Positions 50,293 through 63,036 of a stretch of 64,000 nucleotides of DNA are shown here, piece after piece; the stretch's first letter is position 1, and each line of letters begins with the position of its first letter. The stretch covers positions 1 to 64,000 of the forward strand of contig NW_019091549.1 in the NCBI RefSeq assembly GCF_001949145.1, in the 5' to 3' direction. The position numbers and the translations under genes were made by a program. Under the pieces are notes generated by a model that searched no databases, was not told the DNA's origin, and saw nothing but the letters and a program-made list of their open reading frames with translations. The stretch is from Acanthaster planci (taxonomy: Eukaryota > Echinodermata > Asteroidea > Valvatida > Acanthasteridae).

Positions 50293-51789
50293 GAGTATAT
50301 GCCAAGAGTATGCCGACCCGCATGGCTTTTGTGTCTTAAGAGGGGCACTGCAGTGTTGAGCTGCAGACTTTTGTGTGCCTATCATATGCATTAGGCATGC
50401 ACCCCGTTTGGATCACTCATTATGGTCAACCAAAGCAATGAATGCTGCCTCTCATAATGATACACCCTTTTCACGTAACACACTTCAATAGAAATCGTAT
50501 CCAACAGACTTCATCGCTGTGCATGCTTTACGGACGTAAGTCAGAATCACTAGACTCGACGGAATGTATATCGACTCTCGAAACACCTGTTTCCCTGCAC
50601 TCGAGTGTTGTAATGATACGTTGGCCCCCATGTATAAAATTACAACACTGTACATGTATATTATGGCCTATGATCACTAAAGTGCAACAATTGAATAGAG
50701 AGGCCTCTTAATTACAAATTCGAGAGGGAAAATTGAACTGACATTTTTTCCCAAGCCTGACTATAAGCTTACGTTGTTGTGTGATGGTGTTTTTTACACT
50801 TCAAGTATAGGCCTAATACTAAAGGTAGAGAGGTTGGATGAATTTTTAATGGTCTTTCGTTCTTCACTGCCTTAAACTAAGACTTAAAGGCATGCTTTGT
50901 CATTTTTTCTGGTACACAATGTAGATGGCCTCAGTGGCAGAGTTGTATATGTCCGGCTTGAAAATCGTAATTGAAATGGTCGTTTTATTTTGTACTATGC
51001 TGCATTGGGGGGGTTAGTCCATTCCGAGGTCAGATGGGGGCAGTATTGCTCGACTTCATGTGCCTAGAATCTGAGTAAATCTCTCACATATTTGCACATT
51101 TCTGCTTTCATTCATGACGTGTTTGCTGTCAAATACAAAAAGCCACATGAAATCACCACTCGTTTCAAGGCCGATTTGCACTAGTTAGGAGCCTTCACTT
51201 CGAGAGTTCCATGCAGTGTGTAGGTCGTTAATTATACATCGCTGTGCATGGCCAATACCCTGGCTAGGTCATTGACAGTTTCTTTGATGCTGGGTTTTCG
51301 CCTCGTGGCTATGTTTGCGTCTGATGATGTATTAAGTTTGCAATTAGCCATGCGTAGTTGTGTGCGTTTCCTATCGGCGGTAATTTTGCCTGGAAATTGC
51401 GAGGGGAAAAATGACCCTGCTGGGTTGCTCCGCGATGCAGCATCGTTGCACGGCATGCACGGGTCAGTCAAATTATTGCCGTGAATTGTAAGTCAACGTT
51501 GACTTTGTGTGGACAGTTCCGACACTGCATGTTGTGGGTGTGATGAAAGGGATACGCGTGTTGTTTATGAAAGGAAAAATCCGGGAAACATGACATGCGC
51601 TAATAATAGCAACGTTTCTACGAATGGGAATATCGCTTTATGTTTTTTCTCACGCCTGTAATTGCATAGTGCAAATCTCGGAGCATATTATTGATGCAGT
51701 TCGTCCAGGGAAACTAACACGGCATATTTATTTCTGTTTGTCACCCCCACCCTTTCAATAATGCATGGCGTAAATCAGCGATTAATCTT

Positions 51790-51870
51790 GTTTTGTTTGT
51801 TTGTGGGGTTTTTTGGGTTGTTTGTTTGTTTGTTTGTTGGGGTGTTGGGGTGTTTGTTTGTTTGTTTTTG
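51790..51870 (+). repeat. TTTG/TTGGGG microsatellite
   Basis: Interrupted runs of GTTT and TTGGGGTG. It produces matching spurious open frames on both strands. Confidence 0.8.
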
Positions 51871-53279
51871 TGCGTGGTTTTTCTGCCCAGTACTGCACAA
51901 CGCTCATATTCAGGTTTTTGCCTCGATTTGTTTTGATATATAGGTAACTAATTTTACCAGAAAGCAATCCAAACAACCATCAGGGAATGCTTGGAAAAAT
52001 TGGCAATGGTTAATTATCCGGCTCGTGAATCTGTCCGATAGACATTCGATAACAGCGCAAGAGTTCGGCATTAGCAGCAATTACCAGGTTTAATGTCCAA
52101 ACAGTTCAGTCTCCAAGAATCATATGAAGTTCTTTTTTAATAACGGCAGACCCAGCATTGGCTGTGGAAATGAGTTTGGAGTGAGTGCGCGTGTGCGCGT
52201 GTATGCATGTGGCAGAATTTAATCAGACGAGTCCTTGGACGCGGGGTCCCGCTCTAACAATAGGATTGGGAAAATGGCAAACTCAATCAACCACGGCCCA
52301 GAGATGCAATCATACATCATGCCTTCTTGGACCGCTGGTGTGTAAAATTATATCACTACCATGTAGCCCCGAATTATCGAGTTAGGACTCCAAATCTTTA
52401 TCTGTTGTGGCAGATAAATGCTGCTATTTGAAGCAGTCTGGTTACGTGTTCTGTCTTGTACTTGACATGATGTCATCGCATGGGGTATTCAAGTAACAAG
52501 CTAATAAAAAACAGTGATTCGAAAATATTTATAGTTCCAAGATACGTTTGCAACAAGTCCAGATTACAGTGTGGGAATTACTCGGATACCGACTCAGTAA
52601 AGGTGTAAAGTTGTTTTCCGAGAGGGTATTTTCAGAGAGCAAAGCCCTCGTGAGCTAAAAATTAGCAGGGGGGGTAGTTTTGATTTTTTTTACGCTAGTT
52701 GGTGATTTTCATCCCCCGTTATCTCTATGTTTCGTTTTGTCGCTTTTCCTTTTTCTCCTTTTCATTTGTTCGAACCTGTTCCAGGGACTGTTACGCGCCT
52801 CCTTGCCCCCTCCGTGATTTTAACTGATTGAACACTTTTGACCTTTGCCCGTAAGGTTCACACTTCCGATTCACTACGAGATCGCCCTCGCCCAAATTGT
52901 GGAAAACTAAAGTCGAGACGCGCGAGAGCACGTACATGTACATGTATATGCACAACCTCGTGCGCTTTGGGCACGGAGAAACCCCCCCCCAAAAAAAACA
53001 TGCATGAGTGGATTTGTCCGTTTCCCCTTTTCTAGCGTTTTGAAGTCACCATAAGTAAGCCGTGTGCTGGAGCATTTATTTCTTGAGATCTCACTGCAAT
53101 ATAATCATTGGAGGCGATGAGGGTTTTATTGGATATCTGCAGTAATGGCTCTCATCAGGGGGGGTGGGGTATATGTAATACTAATGAATGCTTCAAATGC
53201 CATAGTTTTGCTGTTTGTTCGCTTGTAGGCTGTTTAGATTGGCCTGGGTTGTGCTCGTTACTGAGGGCTATAGGCCTAC

Positions 53280-53540
53280 ACCTCCCACCTATGCCCGCGC
53301 AATACAAAGCCCCACTTGCTCGTCAACTCACCCAGGATTTGATAAATAACAGCTCGGTTTGGCTTATTAATTGGGAGACGCGATATTGCCGCGCACTTTA
53401 ATTGGGCCAATTCCAAATTGTTCCATCCAGCGCGGGCCTCGTGGGGCCGTGCAAGTCGGCGGTCATTGCATTTATCCGCGCCATAATTTGATAGTGGAGT
53501 CAGACTCGCCATGGAGACATATTATGCTCTTGCAGTCCTG
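53280..53540. promoter_or_regulatory. Candidate regulatory island downstream of LIM2 exon
   Basis: GATAAATAAC, TTATTAATTG (53364-53373), CTTTAATTGG, CATTTATCC and CATAATTTGAT in CG-rich surroundings. Low-repeat and compositionally unlike its flanks. Confidence 0.25.
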
Positions 53541-54749
53541 TTAAATTATATATTCTATTTCTTCGTGAATTGCAACTTTTTTTATTCTGCGTCTGCGTCT
53601 TCCATGCACAGTTATATCTCAAACGTGTACAATCAGCCATATTATGCGCAACCGTGAGTACAGTGCTTATTGACTGCCTCGAGATAACCGTATAAGACGG
53701 TTCATGGTCAAAGCATTCAATTATAGAAAAGATTTCCGCGATATTGAATGGGATTTAATGTAGCGATAAGGAATTTACAGTAAAGAATGTACTTTTAGAC
53801 ATAAATTTCCTTCAGTACAGTCTCGAAAGACTGCACCACTGTGGTCGACTGAAGCGTTGATATTTTGATACAGCGCTGTTTTGAATAGCATGAGGTGTGC
53901 CCGTTTTCACGATAATTACCGGACTGTTTGGTCACAAAAAACGTATACGAGGGATAGCACACGTCGTCATACATCTCATATGTCAATGTCGAACTCAACA
54001 TACAACAGACTTTCAGAGGGTTAGCCGCTCGTTCGTAACCAAAATCGACTCTTTAATTTGCCATAATGAACACGGTTCGTTTTTACTTCATCAATCTGAC
54101 GTTTCCGCTGCACTTACGAGATCTTCAGTGGCCCTACTTTTAGTCATTGTGTCCGATGTGCTGCGCCGACGCGGGTATGTCAATTATGTGCAAATAAAAC
54201 TTCGTGATATTTTGCTGATATCTTATTAAATTGGCAGCGCTGTGGCGGCAAAGCAAACACACATCCCTGATTTACTGACCCAAATCTACGCGCGATTGCG
54301 ACGATGAAATTGCTGTCTGGGAACGATGCACTGATGTCGCACAAGACCGTCTAGCAATTGCTGGTCACTTATTCTCGAGCTCTTAAACAACGTTGGCATG
54401 TAGTTTTTATACTCCTTTGAACTTGATGAAGATCTATTAAGCAGTGTCAAGTTGGAATGAATAGTTATAGTTATAATATTGCACACATTCCCTCCTCAAT
54501 AGAAAGGTCTGTGATCAAAGTATATTGGAACTGGTGGCCACATTATATTATTTGCAACACGCTATTGTACCAACAATACCCATTGACGGCCGCCATGTTG
54601 GAACTTTCTGTCGCTGTAAATGAGTTAGGCCTGAGATATAATCAAATAGTATAAGCCCCGAAATGTCGACGTCTTCGCGAGGAGATGTTTGTCTATGCAG
54701 CGCTTGTCTTGTAGCGGTGTTGGGTGGTGTTTGAGGCTTGGAGCCATCC

Positions 54750-54990
54750 CTGGCCGGGCCTGATCCCCAAGCGCCCTTGGCCCAGCGCTAATGGCAAGCG
54801 AATAATGACTCGTCCAAGCAAATTACGCCTGGGGTCCCCTGTGTGCCAGCCTACATCTATTGCATCAATATTGGATGCGGCCGGTAATTGAGTAGAGAGT
54901 TGTGCTAGTGAGGAGACGCTGTCAACCTATCCATCCGTTCATCATCATGACTAGCCGGTCATGGCTATCGAAATGCGCACAGCCCCTATT
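54750..54990. promoter_or_regulatory. Candidate regulatory island
   Basis: GCTAATGG, GAATAATGAC, CAAATTACGCC, CATCAATATTGGATG and GGTAATTG (54882) are spaced 15-30 bases apart. Confidence 0.25.
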
Positions 54991-55219
54991 TGCAATATCA
55001 TTATCATTTGTCAGGAGGTTTTTTTTATAAATCTGCCCAGGTCTTCTTGTCCCGGTTGCGTTCTCCCCCCTTTTTTATCTAGGTGCGGGAAGGCGTTATT
55101 GAACATGCGCATGATGACACATCTTTCCCGGCGCCAGTGAGTGGTTAGTGGCTGTCGGCGCTGGGTATACATGCAGTGAAAACATAAAATTAAAAGCACT
55201 TAGAGATCGGTCAGAATTG

Positions 55220-55410
55220 AGTTGCAGACGCGAGAGATGACTCTCTCCTGACTGTACGGCGAGCGGCCCGCTCTCTCCCGATCCGCGGCCACTACTTCAA
55301 TTTGACTGGGGTTGCATTAACTCTCCCATCCACTTAAACTTACCAATGTCTCCGGGATTAATAATGGACCTATTAATGGCGCCCGGGAGAGCACCTGCCG
55401 TTAAAAGCAA
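55220..55410. promoter_or_regulatory. Candidate regulatory island with CACCTG E-box
   Basis: CACTTAA, GGGATTAATAATGG, CTATTAATGG and CACCTG (about 55391) are close together. E-box proteins are known LMO4 partners; the link here is inference. Confidence 0.22.
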
Positions 55411-56159
55411 TATTATTTCACCTTTTATCGAAGTTGCTTTGCGAAGTGCCTCGAAATTCTTTTGTCCCTATAATGTCTTGACCGAAAGGCGCAGTGTGAC
55501 GCATCAACATAATCGGTGTAGTCGAATACACCATTTGAAAAAAGCATCGCATACCAGAAATTATTTGATTGCAAAATAAGACAAAAGAAGCGCGGGACCT
55601 CAAATAATAAACCAATTATTCGAAATGCGTGGTTGTCACATCTTTTTTTCACACACTCCGGCCAGGGTTCTTTGTCATTCCATTTTTGACGTTTCGGTGA
55701 TCCGCAAAGGATTGCGTTGTGACACTAGGCCTAAAAGCAATTTCATTTCTGATACGGAGCCTTAATTGGCAATTAAATAAAATATGGACCGCGTGAAAAT
55801 GGAATCCCCCACGGCGCCAGGAGGCCACGTGATACATACTTCACAGGAAAAGTAACCAGTCATGCCTGAAATGAATATGTAAATCCACTCTATATTTTTC
55901 TGATCAACTTGTATTAATTTGTAATGATTGGCACGGGCCGTGGAACGTGAACTCGACGCGGCGGGAATGAAGTGCATGTGTAAATGTGACTGCATCATTC
56001 CCCCTGACCGCTAAGATGCGTCCGTAGGTAAAGGCTTGGGCGGTGTAGACCTTTATCGTGATGCTGTCATGTTTGTCTTCTTCCCTGTGACCCATTTGGC
56101 AATAGTAATACAACTTCACATATTGATAGATGGGAACCGACTATATTTCCTTCCAGCTT

Positions 56160-56283
56160 CAGGCTGCATCCGAATCTTTTGTCTAGAGCTAGTTCTAGGT
56201 CTTCACTCCATTGGAAATGCGTGGAGACGTGCAGAAATTAGACCTAGCAGTAGCTCTGGAAGGCCGTTTCGGATACGGCCTCA
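56160..56283. mobile_element. Foldback MITE with CGTATCCGAA ends, family D
   Basis: Left arm CAGGCTGCATCCGAATC...AGAGCTAGTTCTAGGTCT pairs with the complement of the right arm, GAGGCCGTATCCGAAAC...AGAGCTACTGCTAGGTCT. About two thirds of arm positions agree. Related ends occur at 50213-50292 and 63074-63202. Confidence 0.5.
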
Positions 56284-58676
56284 GCTTGGTTACATTGCTC
56301 TGAATGGTAGAAAAGCAAGATAGCTGCCCTGTGATAGAGTTCCGTACAGGTATGGGCACCGACGGCTACCATGCGGATTTGGCATCACATTATGAGTGAA
56401 GACCCACCTTAAACGAAGTGCGCATGATCACAACTTGCTTAAGAATCATTAGACTTAAGATTTCAAGTTTCGATTCAAACTTTAGCCCGTATTGCTCGAT
56501 TTACAGTTTAAAGTTTAATTTTTTTTTCACATTTGATCTGTTCACAATATTTGACAAATTCTCAAACCAGACAGGGTTTGGTCATTGACTGCTTAGGGCA
56601 AGACTGAACCTTGCGTTTGCTCTCCAAATACACGGCCGACACGGTGCAGCAAACGATACCTATTCTAACTAAGTACAAATTACTTTTCTTCTTTAAGCTT
56701 ACATTGACTCTTCCCCACCCCCACAGGTCTGTTGAGAATTGTTGGAGCTTTTGAAATGAAGAGGATCGCACGACCATCATCGCACCACGTGACGGCGCTC
56801 CTTTGCTGCGTACCTCAAGCGACAGTCAAGCCATTGCGAGCAACCTGTGCCGAACGTGGCCGCCTTTGAAGCTGCGGGTCAGGTCGTCATTCAACTCGTC
56901 ATGTTGTCAGCCACGCAGGATCGCCCGTGTTGACGAGCTATAGCATTCCATGCAGTATCACCAAATGAGGGCGCTATAATTTGGGTCCATGGGAACTGGA
57001 GTTTCCCTCAAAAATAGTGGTGAACTTCGTTTGCAGTGTCAAGAAAGTTAACCACTTTTTCGCGCGGTTGTAGCCACTGTGTATATCAGTAAGAGTTACG
57101 GTACTCTCCCACGTTGAAACAGCTTTGCTTTCCGTGTTATAATCCGATGTCCATGCGCCCGCGCTTACCATGATATGGTAAGATTCTAGTCCATGACGTA
57201 ATCGAGCTCGGGTCCTAAAAATGAGTTTACGTGTTGATTTAAGATAGCACGCGTTTAATTTTTTTAAGCAACCAGAAGCATTGTTGGCGCCCTCATTTGG
57301 TCAAACGTAGGCAACTATTTGTGACATGGACCGTTTCAGTTGAGCCCGCCGTCGGCATTCAACGGGTCAGCATGAATAGTTGGTTAGTCTGCACAGATGA
57401 TATTACACCGCTTCAGAGGTGACTGCCGAAATAGGTGCGCAAAGGCAGCTGGTGTGTCTCCTGTGCTGCAGCGGCACGGACACATTCTTTGGAGTCGAGG
57501 TACCAGGTGTCGTCTTGGCCCGTGTAAATGAACCTCGATATGCAAAGCAGCGTGGTGTTTGTTACCAGGGATCCTCAAGGAGAACTCGTGGCCAACCACA
57601 GTGCAGCTCTCAGCGGACAGTGGCGCTGAAGCTCTGACTGAGATCAGTGGAACGCTCACAGACGAGTTGAGATGAATTGTGGGAATATGTATGTGTGCTC
57701 GCTGTCTTGCTCATGTACACCCTCGTGATAGTCGTTCGTGACTTAAAAACCAAATAATGCCTGCTACATCGAGCAACGTGACACCGTACTACAATCTGCA
57801 TGAACAACGCAACCGTAGTTAAGACAGAGACGAATTCCTCAGTGGGTTAAATGTCAAACATCCCGCTAGGTGCCAATAACGTGGGAAGTCTTCATAGTTG
57901 GAGTGCCCGTCGTTGATACATGTACATGTACGGTACAGGGGTGCCTACATGTACAATGTATATGAATTGTTAATGATGATCTCAGTGAAATACATTTTCA
58001 AGGGGGTTTTGTCTGTTTTAACTTACGTTTTGCAGTTTGCACGTCGTAGCGACTCTGATGTGCCCTATTTTGTGGCAGGCGATCGCAGCAACAAGGATTC
58101 GTCCCTCACTCGTGAACTCCGATCCCATACTGATCCATGCATAATCTCACCTTGTCGTCACGTTACAGCTGTGTCGAATAACAGCAACCCGTTCCACCGC
58201 TCCACCAGGAAGACAGTATACTGAACACAGGGCTCAGTGAAAACTGCCGATGTGTATAAATTAAAACGTCAAAGTGTATCAGGCCATCGAGCAAGAAGAA
58301 GTTGCGGACCATAAAAAGCTCGTAATGTCTTGGAAATAAAATATATGTATATAGGGTTTGGAATGAGAAAGTACTGGAATAATTCTGGAGTGTATTATAA
58401 CACATAGATGTGTACATATTTCTTCATAGGTGTATAAAGATATAGCTACTTACAGTACTTATCCTTCAAATTTGATAAACCAATGAAATGTGAAAGAATT
58501 TGCTTGATGTCGACCTTTTGCATCGGAGAAGTGGATGTTTTTCTTTTGGTATGATTGTTGTGCCATAAGACCGTTGAACCGTCTAACCATTGTGCTGAAG
58601 ATTCAGTAGATGTATAAGAACAAATAATTTGAACCTGACCCACACTGGAGTTAAGCTGTTGTCCTTGAGATTGACC

Positions 58677-58965
58677 CAGGGCCGGATTTATCCAACAGGC
58701 ACAGCTGGAACTGCGCCAAGGTCCCACAAAAATGAGGTTCCCAATGAAGGTTTAAGGGCCTACGAAAGTGCCCGTAGGTGTGAGGTTGTAAAATCGGATT
58801 CTCGGTTCTGGTAAAGCTTCAAACTTGCTTGCTCATAGTTTACTTCAGCCTATTCCACCAATTAACGCAAAATGCACGGCACCAGTGGTGACCGACACTG
58901 GGGCGGAGTGGGGCCTTTGGAGCACTCACGCCACAGGGCCTATCTGGGACATTAATCCGACCCTG
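58677..58965. mobile_element. hAT-like MITE, 289 bp, with imperfect 8-bp duplication
   Basis: Begins CAGGGCCGGATTTA and ends TAATCCGACCCTG, the inverted partner, typical of hAT ends. The flanks are GATTGACC (58669-58676) and GATTGAGT (58966-58973), agreeing at six of eight positions, as expected for an aged 8-base hAT target duplication. Interior GGGCCTACGAAAGTG and GGGGCCTTTGG words fit non-autonomous hAT derivatives. No transposase. Confidence 0.65.
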
Positions 58966-61900
58966 GATTGAGTCTGCTTAAATACTACTTGTCTCAAGGT
59001 GGGCATGGGTCATTTTGTCATACCAGGAAATGACTTGGGGACTAAAAGTTCAGAGGTCAACATTAAATCCTGACGGAAAACCCTTCAAAAGAAGTAACCC
59101 AAAAGATCTAGTTCGACAAAAGAGCTTAGAATGCCAAACAACGTAAACTTTGAAAAGAGTGTCCATCAGGGGCATCATTTGTGTTACCGCTGTTCACTGA
59201 CATAATTCGAATCGTTACTGATATGGATCGCTGTATGTTTTAACAACCCGGAACACCTTATACTGAGAATAAGAATGTCCGCGGAAGGACACTCTCTCTT
59301 TACTTTTTTTCTATACGTTCTCCTTTATTTTGTGAATTTGGCCTCATGGCCCAATACCAGTATTGAACGTTGTGACTTTTTCGGGGTCCCTTCAATTTCA
59401 GCATGAATTTTGTGAGGAGTTTCTGCTTAACGTGACAACCAGTTATTTGTAACAAGTCAACTGTGAGTTTTAACTGTTCATATGTAAATACATGATGCAT
59501 ATGTATAACCCGAGTGGTACGTGATAGTTAAGCAAATCTTATTGATCAACACATTACTGGATTCTATGTCCAGGACTGGTTCGTATTGCGTGTTGGTTAT
59601 TATTTTTGTTTGTGAATAAATTTTGATTTCAAAGAAATCGGGTTCTTTTTCAATAATATTATTAGTTACCACACGATTGCGAGTGTAACACAGAATAACG
59701 TAGTGCGTTTGTGTCCCGTATACCACGAGGCCCAAGTGCCTGAAGATAATATATAGTTCTGGGGACAGGAAGAGCTTTGGAAGGGTTGCAAAGGGACCAC
59801 AAAATAGACGGAACATTTACTCAAAACTCACTGGCTCACTGTTTTTGATCAAATAAACATGCTATTCTGTTTGGATATTCTGAAGTATGAAAGGAAAGAG
59901 ACTGTACCATTAGAGGAATTGGCACCTTTTGCCTTGTTGGTAATAAGAGTGTAAAGATTAGATTTTTGATATAAATCCCAAAATAACCAGCCTTTCGTTT
60001 TGAGGTCTGCCGAACGCTTTACTCAAACACTACGGAATATGTCATAATGGCTCCGAGCTGGACCAAGACAGGGCGCAACTTTCCAAGCAACGAGGGCTCC
60101 TTTGGTATTAACTACGCATCGCTAGTTCACGAACGACTATGAAACGTAAGCGTTGCAGTCGCATCGCTACCATCAAAATGAACACTCCCGACCAACATGG
60201 CTCTTTTAAACCGATGAGGGGTGGTTTTGCTCAGGGAGGAGAGGATACGACTTCCCTGTTTGCTCAGACGATAATTTTGTCATTAATTGTGAATTTATCG
60301 ACCTGACGTTGAGGGCAGTGTCGATTGTCGGTCGCATCATTTCTTACTGTCCGGAAGACTCAAATTATAGGCCTACATGTACATGTATGTGTATACTGTT
60401 TTAGACGTGAAGACGATTAAATACCATGAAATCAAGACACTGCGTGAACTTTTACTACTATACTGCAAATTACATTCATGTGTGCATGTTTACATGTCGA
60501 CTGCATGAAAAATTCGTTACAGTGAATTCCCAGTAAATCAGATGGACATTTTGTGTTTACATCCTTATTAGCAGGAAAATTCATCTCTAAACCGATTCTG
60601 CATGACCTCTTGGTAAGAAAAACAGGAAGAGAACAGAGAAAGACCAAGCTCCATGCCAAAAGACCAAAGACCACGTCATAAAAGGCCGGTTTATACCTCG
60701 CGTAAACGCAACCACGAACGCGAATTGTGACGTCAGATTGCCAATTCAAAAATGAACACATTTAAACTTGGGCAAGATGTCGCTGCAAATTTTTCGAGAC
60801 GTGAAATGCACTTCGCTTTCACATTCGCCTGAAGTATGAACCGGTCTTTCCATGTAATGCTAAACACCTTAGAAATGAAAACAGTAAGTAAAGAAAAAAT
60901 CACGGAGTAGCGGGGAGAAATAGATCCCTTGCAGTTGATATTCGGTAATACAGTGTAGCACTGAAAAAAACCGTTATGTGCGATCTCTCTATTAAAGTTT
61001 GGATAAATTGGGAGGAGACGGGGATTAGGAAAAGATATTTGGGGTAGCCCTCCCTCGTATACTTCCTGTGGAAATCAATTCAGGGGGTTCGATCATTGCA
61101 CCAAGCCCGTTGGATCTCGGTGTTGAAATTAAAATTGAAATATGACCAGTATACCCTCGAGCAGAGTCTATTATGTTCCGTATCCAATAACGTATAATTA
61201 TTAGAAAGCGCCTTTATGCGTCCTGTCAAAACGACGCATGGATGATGTCGAAGTAATTTTATTCTCCTACAATCGCTTCAAACAAATTTAACTTTAGGGA
61301 ATGATAAAATTGTCGACTACATTCAACCCTACGAGGGCATTGGTTTAACTTAAAATAGATGTAAATTTTGTGGTCATCAGGCAAGCAAATGAATATGTTT
61401 CTCAGAGCTGAATAATAAGAGCATCGTGGTCGCTATTTGTAGTTTAGGTGTCACCCTTACGTTTGAATGGATTGCATGGAACATATTTTGTGAAACTACT
61501 GTATTTCAATTCCGCCACTTTCGTCTTTTTGGGCTCGCAGATCATTTCCATGAAAAATTGGATCTTGGTCGGATCTAGACTGGTTCCCGTCCCGGACGTT
61601 TTAAAGACGTCCTCCGAACGTAGGGACCGGTAGCGGGTAATGAATTCGGCAGAATCCTGCCGGTTGTATGTAAATGAGTAAACGATGCCCGCTCAGTGCA
61701 CAAATCAAGCAGGAGCTTATAGCATATTTTGCTTTTTTCTTTTTCGTTGCCTAAAATAACTTCACTATAAATGGTTATTTATCTAAAACGTAACACAATA
61801 ACCACTGATTTGAAATAAATCGCTGTAAAACAATAAATAATTTACCACACTGTGATCATGCAACAGAGGCCTAGCAAGGATAGGCAGTTGTATTTTATTC

Positions 61901-62004
61901 GCCGCCCCACTGAAACATATTTCTTTTAAGTAATGCCATTGACCTGACAAAAACTTAAATACTCAGTATCCAAATTGACAGGGCTAATAGCACACGTTAA
62001 ATTG
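58966..62004. other. Gene-free spacer
   Basis: Holds the MITE at 60681 and TACATGTA at 60374/60380. Otherwise nothing supported. Confidence 0.55.
60681..60850. mobile_element. 170-bp MITE with AAAGRCCGGTTYATAC ends
   Basis: AAAGGCCGGTTTATACCTC at the left pairs with the complement of the right end, AAAGACCGGTTCATACTTC, followed by CGxxAA and TTCACGTC/TGACGTC-type matches. Arms are roughly 50 bases. Flanking duplication unclear. Confidence 0.6.
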
Positions 62005-62998
62005 CAGCTAGCTACCGGTCCCTGTACTAGAAATTTTACTAATAAATTCATAATTATACACGCATGCGCATAAATGGCCTTGGCGGCAAGGGCCATGGAG
62101 GGTGCACCACTAGAAATAAATTCCCATAGACAGCAGTGATAAATCCCCATACTTCACAAATATTTAAGAAACACTCACAACTCATCTCACAGGTGTTCAA
62201 GCTGCACAGAAAAATGATGTTCCACATGTCCTCTTTCATTTTCCTTTCAATTTTCGTGGGCTTGACAAATGAATTTTTGAGAAATTTTCACCAGAGGCAG
62301 AACACCCCTAAAATGCAGAAAATTTCCCTGTCCAGAAAAGTAGCCATTTTGAAAAAACATCCCTCTGCAAAATGGCCCAAACAGTTCTACTTTCGGACCC
62401 GATTGCATCCAAATTGCTCAGAATTGGAAGCCCTAAGTCCGGCCCAGAGGTTCAGTCTCATATTTCTTCAATTCCCCAGTTCCATGACTCTCAGGACCCT
62501 CTAATATAGAATATTTTGAAAATAAATTTTATTAATGAGCTCGGCAGACATGTTTCTGGCCTAAATACGAAGGTGCACCCTTGAAAATGTATAGGGGCGC
62601 GATTTTTATCTTTTCTCTCAGATTGTCTGGCTTTGTTTAGTTTTTTCTTCAGAAAATCCCATTAAATCGTTTTGCTATTAGTTTCTTCTCTAAGAGGGCT
62701 TTTCAGTGCTCTTAAAGACTTTACAATCGGGATTTTTCCAGCGCTTACGAGATTAAGCGTGAAAAATTCCGCGTAGATTAGAAATTAATAGCAAAAACGC
62801 TTTAATGTGGTTTTATGACGGAAAACTTACTAAAGCCAGAAAACCGTACCTGAGAGAAAAATGATCAAAATCACACCCCTGTACATACATTTTAAATGGC
62901 TCTTGCCGCCCAAGCCATTGTGTGCATGCGTGCATAATTATGAATTTATTAGAGAAAGGTCTATAGGGCCAGGGACAGGGGTCCCTATACTAATACAA
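62005..62998. mobile_element. 1-kb foldback element interrupted by a 463-bp insertion
   Basis: Outer arms AATAAATTCATAATTATACA (62041-62060) onward pair with 62881-62951, including CGCATGC and GGCGGCAAGxGCCAT. Inner arms 62583-62700 and 62770-62900 pair through CTCTCAG, TCTGGCTTT and TTTTGCTATTA. The tip, 62730-62772, is itself a hairpin (GGGATTTTTCC...AAAAATTCC). The left arm is broken between 62109 and 62571 by unrelated sequence flanked by GGTGCACC at 62101-62108 and 62572-62579. No coding sequence. Confidence 0.7.
62109..62571. mobile_element. Insertion inside the foldback arm, 8-bp flanking repeat
   Basis: 463 bases absent from the opposite arm and bracketed by GGTGCACC. It contains a 122-codon open frame (62136-62504, +) without recognised domain. 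Its ends show no convincing inverted repeat, and GGTGCACC is self-complementary, so the duplication is suggestive only. Confidence 0.4.
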
Positions 62999-63036
62999 TT
63001 GGGGCGGGGACCAGTCTAGGTTGGACCCATATGTGT

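Larger units (their letters stand above)
49812..58676. other. LMO4 3' region: intron or downstream flank
   Basis: Expected to hold the short last exon, which I could not identify. Strong acceptor-like pyrimidine tracts end at 52784 and 53219 but neither gives the expected LMO4 C-terminus. Several islands, two family D repeats and C/A runs (52981-52999) are present. Confidence 0.5.

Noticed and set aside
53220-53228. Last LMO4 exon encoding Ala-Val-stop
   Set aside because: The acceptor tract is good, but three codons ending in a stop occur easily by chance and the residues do not match the vertebrate end.
57384-57659. Protein-like fragments in two minus-strand frames (one includes WYLDS)
   Set aside because: WYLDS recalls the Copia protease region, but the Asp-Ser is not followed by Gly and no gag, integrase or reverse transcriptase lies nearby. 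Too weak to call a retroelement.
62136-62504. 122-codon frame as a transposon protein
   Set aside because: No catalytic motif or recognised domain, and it lies within an insert of unknown nature.
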